From Butyrivibrio sp. (lineage in GTDB: Bacteria > Bacillota_A > Clostridia > Lachnospirales > Lachnospiraceae), in contig NZ_JAILQF010000017.1 of assembly GCF_024699075.1 (NCBI RefSeq), positions 1-15,405 on the forward strand: a DNA stretch of 15,405 nt, in the 5' to 3' direction. Positions 1 to 7,098 of the stretch are shown in pieces. Below the pieces are notes generated by a model that saw nothing but the letters and a program-made list of their open reading frames with translations, made no database searches and had not been told where the DNA came from. The position numbers and the translations under genes were made by a program. Position 1 is the stretch's first letter. Each line of letters begins with the position of its first letter.

Positions 1-42
1 AGAACTGTCGGTAATCATAGTGCCACACTTTTTACATACCAT
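1..42 (-). CDS. Zinc-ribbon protein, N-terminal fragment (runs off window)
   Basis: Only the first 14 codons lie in the window; the gene continues off the left edge. They read MVCKKCGTMITDSS, with a CxxC knuckle at residues 3-6 of the kind that opens many short zinc-ribbon proteins of Firmicutes, which often carry a membrane segment or other domain after the ribbon. The start is supported by a strong AAGGAGA ribosome binding site 7 bases upstream and a promoter at 94-122. The rest of the protein, and so its function, cannot be seen. Confidence 0.75.
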   Translation of the reverse strand, partial: MVCKKCGTMITDSS

Positions 43-93
43 ATTTAAATCTCCTTTTCATTTTTTCTGTGCATTTTTAAGCACATTATGCTA

Positions 94-122
94 ATGATAA
101 AAGAAAAAAATGAATATTTCAA
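94..122 (-). promoter_or_regulatory. Sigma-70-type promoter for the zinc-ribbon gene
   Basis: On the minus strand there is TTGAAA (117-122), a 17-bp spacer and TATCAT (94-99). The expected transcript start near 87 would give a leader of about 45 bases before the ATG at 42. The leader contains a short GTGC/GCAC inverted repeat at 69-84, too weak to call as a regulator. Confidence 0.6.
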
Positions 123-165
123 GGAGATTGTTAAAATGTAAAATATTTGAAAATTACGATAAAAA

Positions 166-326
166 TAGCATCACTGCCGCCTCCGGAATAGGGCACAACG
201 TAGACTCTTTTTTTATGTGCGAAGCCCCCTCAATCCTCGCTGTAACTTCATAAGATTATCCAGAAGAAACGGAATACCGCAGCATATCCAGAACTCGCGC
301 GATTATTCCCAACGAAATTATTGAAA
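166..326. other. GC-richer non-coding block, possible interspersed repeat
   Basis: Between the zinc-ribbon promoter and the hairpin at 329 lies a block richer in GC than its surroundings, for example CCGCCTCCGG near 178-187 and CTCGCGCG near 294-301. It has no ribosome binding site and no convincing reading frame. Its frames encode only short stop-bounded peptides with unusual composition, so I treat it as non-coding. The translated frames resemble short hypothetical proteins that I recall being over-annotated in Lachnospiraceae genomes. That is memory, not evidence from this sequence, and would make it a dispersed repeat. Confidence 0.3.
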
Positions 327-328
327 AT

Positions 329-369
329 ACCAAGAGTCCGAACATAATAAAAATGTTCGGACTCTTGGT
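329..369. other. Perfect 17-bp stem hairpin
   Basis: The arms ACCAAGAGTCCGAACAT (329-345) and its exact complement (353-369) enclose a 7-base loop, AATAAAA. There is no clean U-tract on either strand, only TATTTTC on the minus side, so it is an atypical terminator at best. It lies just past the terminator at 391-417 for minus-strand transcription and may be a second, back-up stop or a structured repeat unit. Confidence 0.75.
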
Positions 370-390
370 TCCATATCCTATTTTTCTTAA

Positions 391-417
391 TAAAAAACAG
401 CCCTATCCAGAGCTGTT
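391..417 (-). terminator. Rho-independent terminator of the 56-aa gene
   Basis: On the minus strand AACAGCTC, loop TGGATA and GGGCTGTT form an 8-bp stem with one G-U pair, followed by TTTTTATT. It lies 73 bases past the stop codon of the small membrane-anchored protein gene at 491-661. Confidence 0.75.
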
Positions 418-490
418 CAAAAGAATTCTGGTAAATCCTGTTCCGTACAATTAACAAGAAAACCAAATAATTTATGCCTCAATCCATAAA

Positions 491-661
491 CTAAAATATA
501 ATTAGCAGCACTACCATCAACAGCCACAAGAAAATATCCACCTTCATCCTGAACTGTGCAAAATTGTCATTATCTGAATAATAATCTTTGTTTTGATAAT
601 GCTGGTAGAAGTATCTGTCATCATCGCTATCGCCGTATTTCTTATTATTGTTATCACTCAT
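491..661 (-). CDS. Small C-terminally anchored membrane protein (56 aa)
   Basis: A 56-residue product not recognised as a known family. Residues 1-40 are highly polar and rich in Asp, Asn, Tyr and Lys (it starts MSDNNNKKYGDSDDDRYFYQ). Residues 41-56 (VDIFLWLLMVVLLIIF) form one hydrophobic segment that ends at the stop codon, as in tail-anchored small membrane proteins. The ATG is preceded by GAGGAAA about 6-8 bases upstream, and a terminator follows at 391-417. The stop is TAG. It starts only 42 bases after the terminator of the upstream gene and no good promoter fits between, so it may depend on read-through. Its function is unknown. It could be a small membrane regulator, or a remnant of a larger membrane protein, but the intact start and terminator favour a real gene. 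Confidence 0.6.
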   Translation of the reverse strand: MSDNNNKKYGDSDDDRYFYQHYQNKDYYSDNDNFAQFRMKVDIFLWLLMVVLLIIF

Positions 662-703
662 ACATGTTTCCTCATTAAGTCAGGGCTTTTTCATAAAAAG
701 GTC

Positions 704-728
704 AAAAAGGAGGAGCTACCGCTCCTCC
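704..728 (-). terminator. Rho-independent terminator of the 64-aa EF-hand-like gene
   Basis: On the minus strand GGAGGAGC, loop GGTA and GCTCCTCC form a perfect 8-bp stem followed by TTTTTGACCTTTTT. It sits 37 bases past the stop codon of the gene at 766-960 and separates it from the 56-aa gene. Confidence 0.85.
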
Positions 729-765
729 CCAAGTTACTATATAGCTCAATATGTGCCAGAATTGT

Positions 766-960
766 CTATGATGACCATTTATCCGATGACTCTCCATTCT
801 CATCCCCAAACATATTCTGTTTAAGCACCTGATCATAAGCGAATCTGGAGTTTTCCTCAAACAAGCTCATATTGCCGTCATTGTTGAAATCCCAGCGATC
901 ATTTCCGCCATCATATTTTTCCATTCCAAATGGATGATTATAATCATTAGGTTTACTCAT
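766..960 (-). CDS. Small acidic protein with EF-hand-like loop (64 aa)
   Basis: A 64-residue acidic, aromatic-rich protein with no signal peptide or membrane segment. Residues 24-35 (DFNNDGNMSLFE) match the EF-hand calcium loop pattern at every ligand position: D24, N26, D28, G29, hydrophobic M31, S32 and E35. A single loop without clear flanking helices may bind calcium only as a dimer or not at all; this is inference. The start at 960 is chosen over an upstream in-frame ATG at 1038 because AAGGAG lies 7 bases before it. A strong promoter (1046-1073) and a dedicated terminator (704-728) show an independently expressed monocistronic gene. The family is not recognised. Confidence 0.7.
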   Translation of the reverse strand: MSKPNDYNHPFGMEKYDGGNDRWDFNNDGNMSLFEENSRFAYDQVLKQNMFGDENGESSDKWSS

Positions 961-1045
961 ATCTTGGCTCCTTTCATTGAAAAGCAAATGAAAGTTCATA
1001 TTATCATTTTTGATACAATTACGTGTTTTTATTACCATTTTTATG

Positions 1046-1073
1046 ATTATATCACACTTATTCTTTTTTTCAA
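1046..1073 (-). promoter_or_regulatory. Strong extended -10 promoter of the 64-aa gene
   Basis: Minus strand: TTGAAA (1068-1073), a 16-bp spacer and a perfect TATAAT (1046-1051) preceded by TG in the extended -10 position. It would give a leader of about 78 bases before the ATG at 960. It is the best-looking promoter in the window. Confidence 0.75.
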
Positions 1074-1117
1074 CTATAAATCAACTAGCCATAGTAAGTC
1101 CGCTATAGCTCGTTCCC

Positions 1118-1163
1118 AAAATAAAAGCTACAGCCCGCAGGTATAATCAATCAGGCTGTAGCC
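1118..1163 (-). terminator. Rho-independent terminator of the helicase gene
   Basis: On the minus strand GGCTACAGCC is followed by an 18-base loop, then GGCTGTAGC and TTTTATTTT. The stem is 9 bp (1127-1135 with 1154-1162). It lies 44 bases past the helicase stop codon. A near copy of the descending arm, U-tract and trailing GGGAA occurs at the other end of the island (15118-15165). Confidence 0.85.
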
Positions 1164-1206
1164 AAAATCTGCTCTATATCTCTTTTCCAAAATATAAGTT
1201 CAGAGC

Positions 1207-4200
1207 TCATCCCACATCAAGCTTACTGGTCTTCTTGATATACTTCGCCGGTATAGCATGTTCCAAATGCCAGGTAATACTCATGGGCCTAGATCCATAA
1301 TGACTTACATAATTTGCAGTACCAAGATACGTATAAGGCGCAGCGCCTACCATATCTTTCTTGAACTCTCTTACAAATAGAAGGACCTTGCTTCCCATCC
1401 GTACATGATTAATATATCTTTGGCCTGTTACAGATGTATCAGATGTTGTACTCTGACTCTGCCAATGGAAGAATTCTTCATTGATAGAATAGTCATTGTA
1501 CATGGTAGTTGGCGAATAGTCTTTATCAGACTTGTTGAGAGTTATAAAGAATACGTCAAGCTTCTTATCTTCAAGCCATTTCGTACCTTCACGCACAGTT
1601 CCCGGCTTCATAAAATCCATAGCAACAAGAATCTGATCTCTTGTATAAGTGCAATGAAGCTCCAGAGGGCAATCAAATCCAAGATCTATTTCACTGCCCA
1701 CTATATCTATTTTCTCAAGGTTATAATTAAGTATTTCAAGTAGCTCTCCGAGCATATTCTTGCTATCACAAAGATCTGAGAGGTTCTGTTTTACTTCAGG
1801 ATCGTTCCAGTTAGTAGCACAGTTTTGCCATACAGTGACATAGAACATCTGTAACATACGCTTCTCTATATCTGGAAGCGCACTGATATTTATATCTCTT
1901 ATATGCGGCAATGTCTTTATGAGGAAATTGATCCATCTATAGGAATCAACAGCTATAAACTTAGAGAAAGCTTTTGTAAGCTTTTCTTCTATTCTCTCTT
2001 CGAAATCCTCTCTTACTCCAGCATCTACACATAATCTTGCGAATGAGTATTTAGCATAGATGCAGTTAGCATTAAGGTGATAATAATTCAGGAAGTTCTT
2101 AAGTGTAAGCTTAAGCCCGCTATCTTCTTCAAATGTCTCAATTCTTGAAATCAATCCCACCCTGCTATCGAAGGATTGTCTGATATTGCCCAGTACAACT
2201 TGCTCAGCTTTCTTCTCAAGCTGTATATAGCAGCCTTTAGGAAGAGCTGTAAATCCATGCTTTATCTCATATTGAAGACTATGATTTGTATTTGCAAGAA
2301 GGGCCGCAAACTTATCTTCAAAATTATACTTTTTATTGGCCTGACCGATGAAGTCAAGGACGGTAAGGCACTCTTTTCCATCAGAGAGACGCAATCCTCT
2401 TCCTAGCTGCTGTAAGAAGATTGTAAGTGACTCTGTTGGTCTTAGGAATAGAACTGTCTCTACTTCTGGTATATCTATACCTTCGTTATAAAGATCTACT
2501 ACAAATATGAACTTGATCTCACCTGATAGTAGCTTACTCTTAGCGCTCTTCCTTTCATCTTCTGAAGAGCTTGATGTAAGAGCAATAGAAGGTATACCTT
2601 TTTCATTGAAGTAATCACTCATAAACTGTGCATGCTCTATAGATACGCAGAAGCCAAGTCCATGAACACTATTTATATCAGTAACATACTTTCCTATAGA
2701 ATTGATAATATGATTAGCTCTTCTTTCTGCAATAGTCCTATTCATAGAATACAGATTACTAAGCTGAGCCTTATCATAGCCGCCGCGTACCCATCTTACA
2801 TCTGACAGATCTGTATCGTCAGATACGCCAAAATACTGGAATGGACACAGAAGCTTTCTTTCGATAGCTTCGGGCAGTCTTATTTCCGCAGCAATTTTGC
2901 CATCAAAATAGTCAAAGATATTCTTGCCATCCATTCGTTCAGGAGTAGCTGTTAGACCTAATAGTATTTTAGGCGTAAAGGAACTCAATAATCCCTGATA
3001 TGTAGGTGCTGCTGCATGATGGAACTCATCTACAACTATGAAGTCATAATAATCTGCTGGTAACAGTTCATAAAGCTTTTGAGAAGCAACAGTCTGTATT
3101 GATACAAATAGGTGATCAAGGTTTGAAGGTTTCTCGCCTCCAACATACATCTCACCAAAGTTAGGGTCCTTAAGTACTGCTCTAAATACTTCCCTGCTTT
3201 GCCTTAAGATTTCTTCTCTATGTACTACAAACAAGAGCTTATTAGGCTCTCCCGGATTATTCTTACAGTATCTTCTGTAGTCGAATGCTGCAATAAGTGT
3301 CTTGCCTGTTCCGGTTGCAGCTACTATAAGATTCTTGTTCCTACCTCTTATGATCCTCTCAGCATCAAGTCTGTCAAGGATCTCCTGCTGATATGGATAT
3401 GGATTAACATCTACTATATAGCTGAAATTGGAGGTATTATCTCCATACCTTTCCTGATATAGAGCCTTTTTGAGCTTATCATAACTATCTGCTGTATATG
3501 GTTCAAAGTTTGGAGAATTGTAATAACTATCAAAGGTTGCAGCTATTTTCTTTATTGTGGGCGCCATGTCTTTGCTAGTAACTTTTATATTCCACTCAAG
3601 ACCACTGGACATAGCAACATTAGACATGTTAGAAGAGCCTACATAAGCTGTGGTAAAACCAGTCTTTCTGTAGAATACATATGCCTTAGCATGTAATCTG
3701 GTACGTTTGGTATCATAAGAGATGCGAACAGTAGTATTAGGGAGTTTACTTAGCTCATCTATAGCCTTAATATCTGTTGCGCCCATGTATGAAGTTGTTA
3801 TGATTCTAAGCTCTCCGCCTTTTTGAACAAAGGCTTTCAGCTCATCGAATAGAAGTCTTAGACCGCTCCACTTTATAAAAGATACAAGCATGTCTATGCG
3901 ATCAGCACTCTCCATCTCTTTCTTAAGCTCAGTGTACATCTGCGGTTCATGAACTGCTCCTGTGAACAAGCTACTATGAGCTATAGAGGTGTCAGGGCGC
4001 ACTATATCCTTGGCTTTCTTCTGACCAAGCTTGTACATTGGATCTGTTTCAGAAAGAAGTGCCAGAAGCTGCTCCGCACTAGCTGTTACTTGCATATCCT
4101 TTATATCAGAAAGATTGTCGCTTCTTGATATAAGATCTACCAATTTGTTGACCAGTGATATTTTGGGCTCTATGTCCCCATTTTCAGTCAAACGATCAAG

Positions 4201-4365
4201 AGCTTTTTGAAGTACTTCCGCAACATACTGAGTTAAAACAGCGGACGATTCAGCTTGGTCTATCTTAGCTACAAGCTTTGTATCTTCAGGTGATGATTGA
4301 AGCTGATTTTGAAGCTTTGCATTTATAACCTGTTCGTAAAGTCCAGGTAATAACGGTTCTGACAT
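1207..4365 (-). CDS. Superfamily II helicase with N-terminal PLD-like and C-terminal DUF3427-type domains
   Basis: A 1052-aa ATP-dependent nucleic acid helicase or translocase. Residues 1-130 are a helical lead-in. About 130-290 is a phospholipase-D-like domain with H225-x-K227 and GSSN at 243-246. The helicase core follows: motif I ATGTGKT (350-356), motif II DEFHH (446-450), motif III LTATPER, and motif VI QQLGRGLR (652-659). From about 700 to the end the sequence matches, from memory, the DUF3427 region, including the closing YLGTANYVSHYGSRPMSITW stretch. Proteins of this layout are common in bacterial defence islands, but their exact action is not settled; the PLD part may be a nuclease or only bind DNA. 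The ATG at 4365 has a modest GAGGTG site 5 bases upstream. It follows the NYN-domain gene after 100 bases, with no clear promoter of its own, so co-transcription is likely. All core motifs are intact and a terminator closes the gene. Confidence 0.9.
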   Translation of the reverse strand: MSEPLLPGLYEQVINAKLQNQLQSSPEDTKLVAKIDQAESSAVLTQYVAEVLQKALDRLTENGDIEPKISLVNKLVDLISRSDNLSDIKDMQVTASAEQLLALLSETDPMYKLGQKKAKDIVRPDTSIAHSSLFTGAVHEPQMYTELKKEMESADRIDMLVSFIKWSGLRLLFDELKAFVQKGGELRIITTSYMGATDIKAIDELSKLPNTTVRISYDTKRTRLHAKAYVFYRKTGFTTAYVGSSNMSNVAMSSGLEWNIKVTSKDMAPTIKKIAATFDSYYNSPNFEPYTADSYDKLKKALYQERYGDNTSNFSYIVDVNPYPYQQEILDRLDAERIIRGRNKNLIVAATGTGKTLIAAFDYRRYCKNNPGEPNKLLFVVHREEILRQSREVFRAVLKDPNFGEMYVGGEKPSNLDHLFVSIQTVASQKLYELLPADYYDFIVVDEFHHAAAPTYQGLLSSFTPKILLGLTATPERMDGKNIFDYFDGKIAAEIRLPEAIERKLLCPFQYFGVSDDTDLSDVRWVRGGYDKAQLSNLYSMNRTIAERRANHIINSIGKYVTDINSVHGLGFCVSIEHAQFMSDYFNEKGIPSIALTSSSSEDERKSAKSKLLSGEIKFIFVVDLYNEGIDIPEVETVLFLRPTESLTIFLQQLGRGLRLSDGKECLTVLDFIGQANKKYNFEDKFAALLANTNHSLQYEIKHGFTALPKGCYIQLEKKAEQVVLGNIRQSFDSRVGLISRIETFEEDSGLKLTLKNFLNYYHLNANCIYAKYSFARLCVDAGVREDFEERIEEKLTKAFSKFIAVDSYRWINFLIKTLPHIRDINISALPDIEKRMLQMFYVTVWQNCATNWNDPEVKQNLSDLCDSKNMLGELLEILNYNLEKIDIVGSEIDLGFDCPLELHCTYTRDQILVAMDFMKPGTVREGTKWLEDKKLDVFFITLNKSDKDYSPTTMYNDYSINEEFFHWQSQSTTSDTSVTGQRYINHVRMGSKVLLFVREFKKDMVGAAPYTYLGTANYVSHYGSRPMSITWHLEHAIPAKYIKKTSKLDVG

Positions 4366-4465
4366 ATGGACACCTCATATTATTAGGTTTTTAATCACGT
4401 GCATAAGACAAAATGGTAGTAAATTGGATCAGAGTATAAGAATAATTTTAATCATTTCTATTACT

Positions 4466-5887
4466 TCATTTGCGAATTCTATAACTTAGCTCAACATCCC
4501 CATCATCACCAATTTCTATTTCAAGCTGATTCTTGATTTTTCTCTTTATAAAGCTTTCGATTTCTGCATCAGTCATATGGATTCTTGTTCTATCCAGAAC
4601 TTCTTCCATAAGATCATTAAGATTCAGTTCCAATGATGCCCTTATAGATCTGGCAAGTTCTTTTTGTATTGCATCATTTTTGATATCTTCTGCACCACCA
4701 GCATAAAAGCTATCTATATAACAGTAGAAAATATCATTCTTGATAAGCGTCTCTTTTAGAGCATAGCTGACCTTATCATGCTCAACCATGACAAGAAACT
4801 TAGCATCCGGAAGCTCTTCCATAAGTCCCCAATAGTCCGAATCACTCGATACCAGAACAAATGAATCAACATTATTGGTATAGAACTCCTTGCATGTTCT
4901 TGCTGCCACCTTAACATCCGCAAGTGATTTATTATCTTTTAGGCGCTCTATCATTATGTATTCAACAGGTATACTAATATATGATTCAAGAAGTTCCCAG
5001 GCTGAAGCCGCATGAATATCATCAAACAAGATAACTTTTTCGATCTTTTGCAGACGTTCAGGCTCCAAATTCCTTATTGCTGCACAAAGGCTATATGGAT
5101 CTGAGTTTTCACAATCAACTATAAATACGCATTTATCACTATTTTCTATAAACGTGTATATATTAGCTTTGGTTCTGTCACTTACATCAGATACAAAGCT
5201 TAGATTCTGGAATTCATCATTATTCCATCTATACAATAATGTGACGAACTTCTTATCATTAAGCAGAATATTACCTTCATCCTGCGCAGGCCAGTTAAGG
5301 TACTGCTTGTATGGATAATAGTTCATGTTTTCATAGTAGAAGGCTGCTGCTTTCTTAGTTCCTTCTTCTGTAAGACCATCTGGCATAATAAAAATTTCTG
5401 ACAGATAGTCCCAATTGATCCATTCAGGAAACAGATTACGACAATTGTTAATTCTGCTTTTAATGTTCTTATTAAGATTTACAAGATATGGAGTAGGATC
5501 CTTCAGATGAACATATATATCAACTCCATCATCAGAAAGTGTCTGCATAGCACTAGTAGGCATATACTCAGGCATTCCTAAAATACTTCTACCTTCTTGC
5601 TGTATTCCCTGACATATCTTAAGAAAGTTATGCTCCATCTGTGTTCTAAGGATACAAAGATTCCTTACGATGCGAGCCTGCTTATCAAGTTCCAGCTTTT
5701 TATATACTTCAATTTTAGGTGGTTCATTCTCGTTCTCAAATATTCTTTTATTGATTCCTAATAAATACGCCACTTTGGAGACAATATCATACTGTTCGCC
5801 ATGAGAACTGTTACCTGGTTGCTCACTGATCATTTCCATGACATCTGAGAAATTGAGGGATGAATTGTCAAAAGTATAATTATCCAT
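4466..5887 (-). CDS. NYN/PIN-like nuclease-domain protein
   Basis: A 473-aa protein. Residues 1-250 are largely helical, with no recognised domain. From about 252 to 400 there is a fold with NYN/PIN-type acidic signatures: D258 and N261 in FIVDCEN at the end of the first strand, D324 in LADVKVAART, and D349/D351 in LVSSDSDYW. Those are the positions that bind metal in NYN ribonucleases, so an RNase role is inferred. The C-terminal 75 residues form a charged helical tail that could be an interaction or winged-helix-like module. The ATG at 5887 is chosen because AAGGAG lies 6 bases before it; an in-frame GTG five codons upstream overlaps that site and is unlikely. It has a possible promoter at 5926-5953 and precedes the helicase gene, so the two probably form one defence pair. 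It could equally be an RNA-decay factor unrelated to phage. Confidence 0.75.
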   Translation of the reverse strand: MDNYTFDNSSLNFSDVMEMISEQPGNSSHGEQYDIVSKVAYLLGINKRIFENENEPPKIEVYKKLELDKQARIVRNLCILRTQMEHNFLKICQGIQQEGRSILGMPEYMPTSAMQTLSDDGVDIYVHLKDPTPYLVNLNKNIKSRINNCRNLFPEWINWDYLSEIFIMPDGLTEEGTKKAAAFYYENMNYYPYKQYLNWPAQDEGNILLNDKKFVTLLYRWNNDEFQNLSFVSDVSDRTKANIYTFIENSDKCVFIVDCENSDPYSLCAAIRNLEPERLQKIEKVILFDDIHAASAWELLESYISIPVEYIMIERLKDNKSLADVKVAARTCKEFYTNNVDSFVLVSSDSDYWGLMEELPDAKFLVMVEHDKVSYALKETLIKNDIFYCYIDSFYAGGAEDIKNDAIQKELARSIRASLELNLNDLMEEVLDRTRIHMTDAEIESFIKRKIKNQLEIEIGDDGDVELSYRIRK

Positions 5888-5925
5888 AAAAAGCTCCTTC
5901 ACCAGCTTTCCTTGACATTCATTTC

Positions 5926-5953
5926 AACATACATATCCATTAATAATTCACAA
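5926..5953 (-). promoter_or_regulatory. Possible promoter of the NYN-helicase pair
   Basis: Minus strand: TTGTGA (5948-5953), a 16-bp spacer and TATGTT (5926-5931), 39 bases upstream of the ATG at 5887. The match is moderate. No terminator is visible after the gene ending at 5997, so read-through from the long upstream operon is an alternative. Confidence 0.35.
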
Positions 5954-5996
5954 GTAATTTTATGTGATTATGTAGAGATTATTATCATTTTTATGT

Positions 5997-6647
5997 TTAT
6001 CTCAATCCTCTTGTAGCATAAGAATATCGTCCAACTCTAGTTGACTCTGTTTCAGGAGAAAAGCAAAATTCGAAAGGATCAATTCCTCTTTTCTTATATT
6101 CCACTACAATATCATGCTCATCTTCGAGTTGCTCACAATTAAAATCATAATCATCGCTAAAGCCTTCGTCATATCGAGGATTTCCTGCTTTCCACGCTTC
6201 ATAACTATACTCATCCATTGATTCATAAAATTCTTTATCTTCCGAGTCGCAATCAGAGTAATCCGGTTTATCAAAAACTATTATACGGTCATTCTCAAGG
6301 TCATCTCCTTCAACAACAACGTAGTTAGGCAAATTAAAACTCTCACATGCATCATTAAGCGCTCTAATAAATTTATTTGAGAGATAATCGACTCTTAGTT
6401 GATGTCTAGGATTATCTGGAGCCTCTGCCAAATATAATGCAATAGATTTCATATTATTCATTGAATCTGCCAAATTACTCTGCCTATCCAATGGATTCGA
6501 TGAAGAGTATTTTTTCCCATTATTAATATCTTTTACAGCTTTACATGCATAAGCTCTTCCAATCGTATCGTAATAAGAATCAAGAAAGCTATCAATTTCA
6601 GAAATATTTGCATCGTCTTTACTATATTTCACATTTCTAGTAATCAT
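5997..6647 (-). CDS. Acidic protein of unknown function (216 aa)
   Basis: No family is recognised. The product is soluble and strongly acidic, with no signal peptide or membrane segment. Residues 1-110 look helical. About 115-185 is dense in Asp, Glu and Tyr (for example DKPDYSDCDSEDKEFYES), and the last 15 residues are basic. It is the last gene of the long operon, 49 bases after the SUKH immunity gene, so it could be a second immunity protein, an inhibitor or a DNA mimic; these are guesses from charge and position. The start is uncertain in one respect: AAGGAGG is 14 bases from the ATG, further than usual, with a palindrome between. The next in-frame ATG is at residue 63, so the first ATG is still the best choice. 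Confidence 0.65.
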   Translation of the reverse strand: MITRNVKYSKDDANISEIDSFLDSYYDTIGRAYACKAVKDINNGKKYSSSNPLDRQSNLADSMNNMKSIALYLAEAPDNPRHQLRVDYLSNKFIRALNDACESFNLPNYVVVEGDDLENDRIIVFDKPDYSDCDSEDKEFYESMDEYSYEAWKAGNPRYDEGFSDDYDFNCEQLEDEHDIVVEYKKRGIDPFEFCFSPETESTRVGRYSYATRGLR

Positions 6648-6651
6648 ATTT

Positions 6652-6668
6652 ATAATATTATCCTCCTT
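6652..6668 (-). promoter_or_regulatory. Distant ribosome binding site with palindromic spacer
   Basis: AAGGAGG (6662-6668) is separated from the ATG at 6647 by 14 bases, ten of which are the perfect palindrome ATAATATTAT (6652-6661). Partial pairing of the spacer, or initiation at an unusual codon (ATT five bases after AAGGAGG), could explain the distance. The site may also simply be weak. Confidence 0.4.
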
Positions 6669-6696
6669 GCAATTAATATAATCTGTTCATTTGTTA

Positions 6697-7098
6697 CTAA
6701 TTGTTCCGTTCCAAGCACAATTGCAGATACTCTACTAGAGAATTACATATTTTTTCTTTTTTTGAGCTATGAAAACTATAAACAATCCCATTTTCATCTA
6801 CAATGACTATAATTCCATCTGTTCCCAAATTCTCGATAACGAAGCAATCTATTGGAAAAGAATCATTTATCTCACGCTCTTGCTTTGTTGCTTCAACCAC
6901 GTTTAAATACCCATCAACATTGAGTCCCATCCATTCTGTTCCATAAAAGCTTATTGCACCATACTCCTTAACATAATCGATATATTCATCAGGAAAAGTG
7001 ATACCCAACGATTTTTGAGCATCCTTTATCTGACTTATAGAACATCCCTTAGCATGATAAAGTTTTGGTATTTTTTTAATTTCATCAATTATACTCAT
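6697..7098 (-). CDS. SUKH (SMI1/KNR4) family immunity protein
   Basis: A 133-aa protein, the normal length of a single SMI1/KNR4 (SUKH) domain. The N-terminal part has the family's signature: a short helix, then LGITFPDEYIDYVKEYGAIS (about residues 30-49), then a WMGL strand, followed by alternating strands and a final helix. SUKH proteins are intracellular antidotes that bind and block nuclease toxins of polymorphic toxin systems. Its ATG overlaps the stop of the LHH nuclease gene by one base (TAATG), with AAGGAGG 9 bases upstream, so antidote and toxin are made in a coupled way. I infer that it neutralises that nuclease. Alternative: an orphan immunity gene against a neighbour's toxin, which the coupling makes less likely. 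Confidence 0.88.
   Translation of the reverse strand: MSIIDEIKKIPKLYHAKGCSISQIKDAQKSLGITFPDEYIDYVKEYGAISFYGTEWMGLNVDGYLNVVEATKQEREINDSFPIDCFVIENLGTDGIIVIVDENGIVYSFHSSKKEKICNSLVEYLQLCLERNN

Noticed and set aside
248..466. Minus-strand reading frame of 72 codons
   Set aside because: It runs through both the perfect hairpin (329-369) and the terminator (391-417), has no ribosome binding site, and its composition is not protein-like.
961..1038. Upstream ATG at 1038 as the start of the 64-aa protein
   Set aside because: It lies almost at the transcript start predicted from the TATAAT at 1046-1051, while the ATG at 960 has AAGGAG at 7 bases.
5888..5902. In-frame GTG at 5902 as the start of the NYN-domain protein
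   Set aside because: The ribosome binding site AAGGAG falls after this GTG and is well placed for the ATG at 5887.
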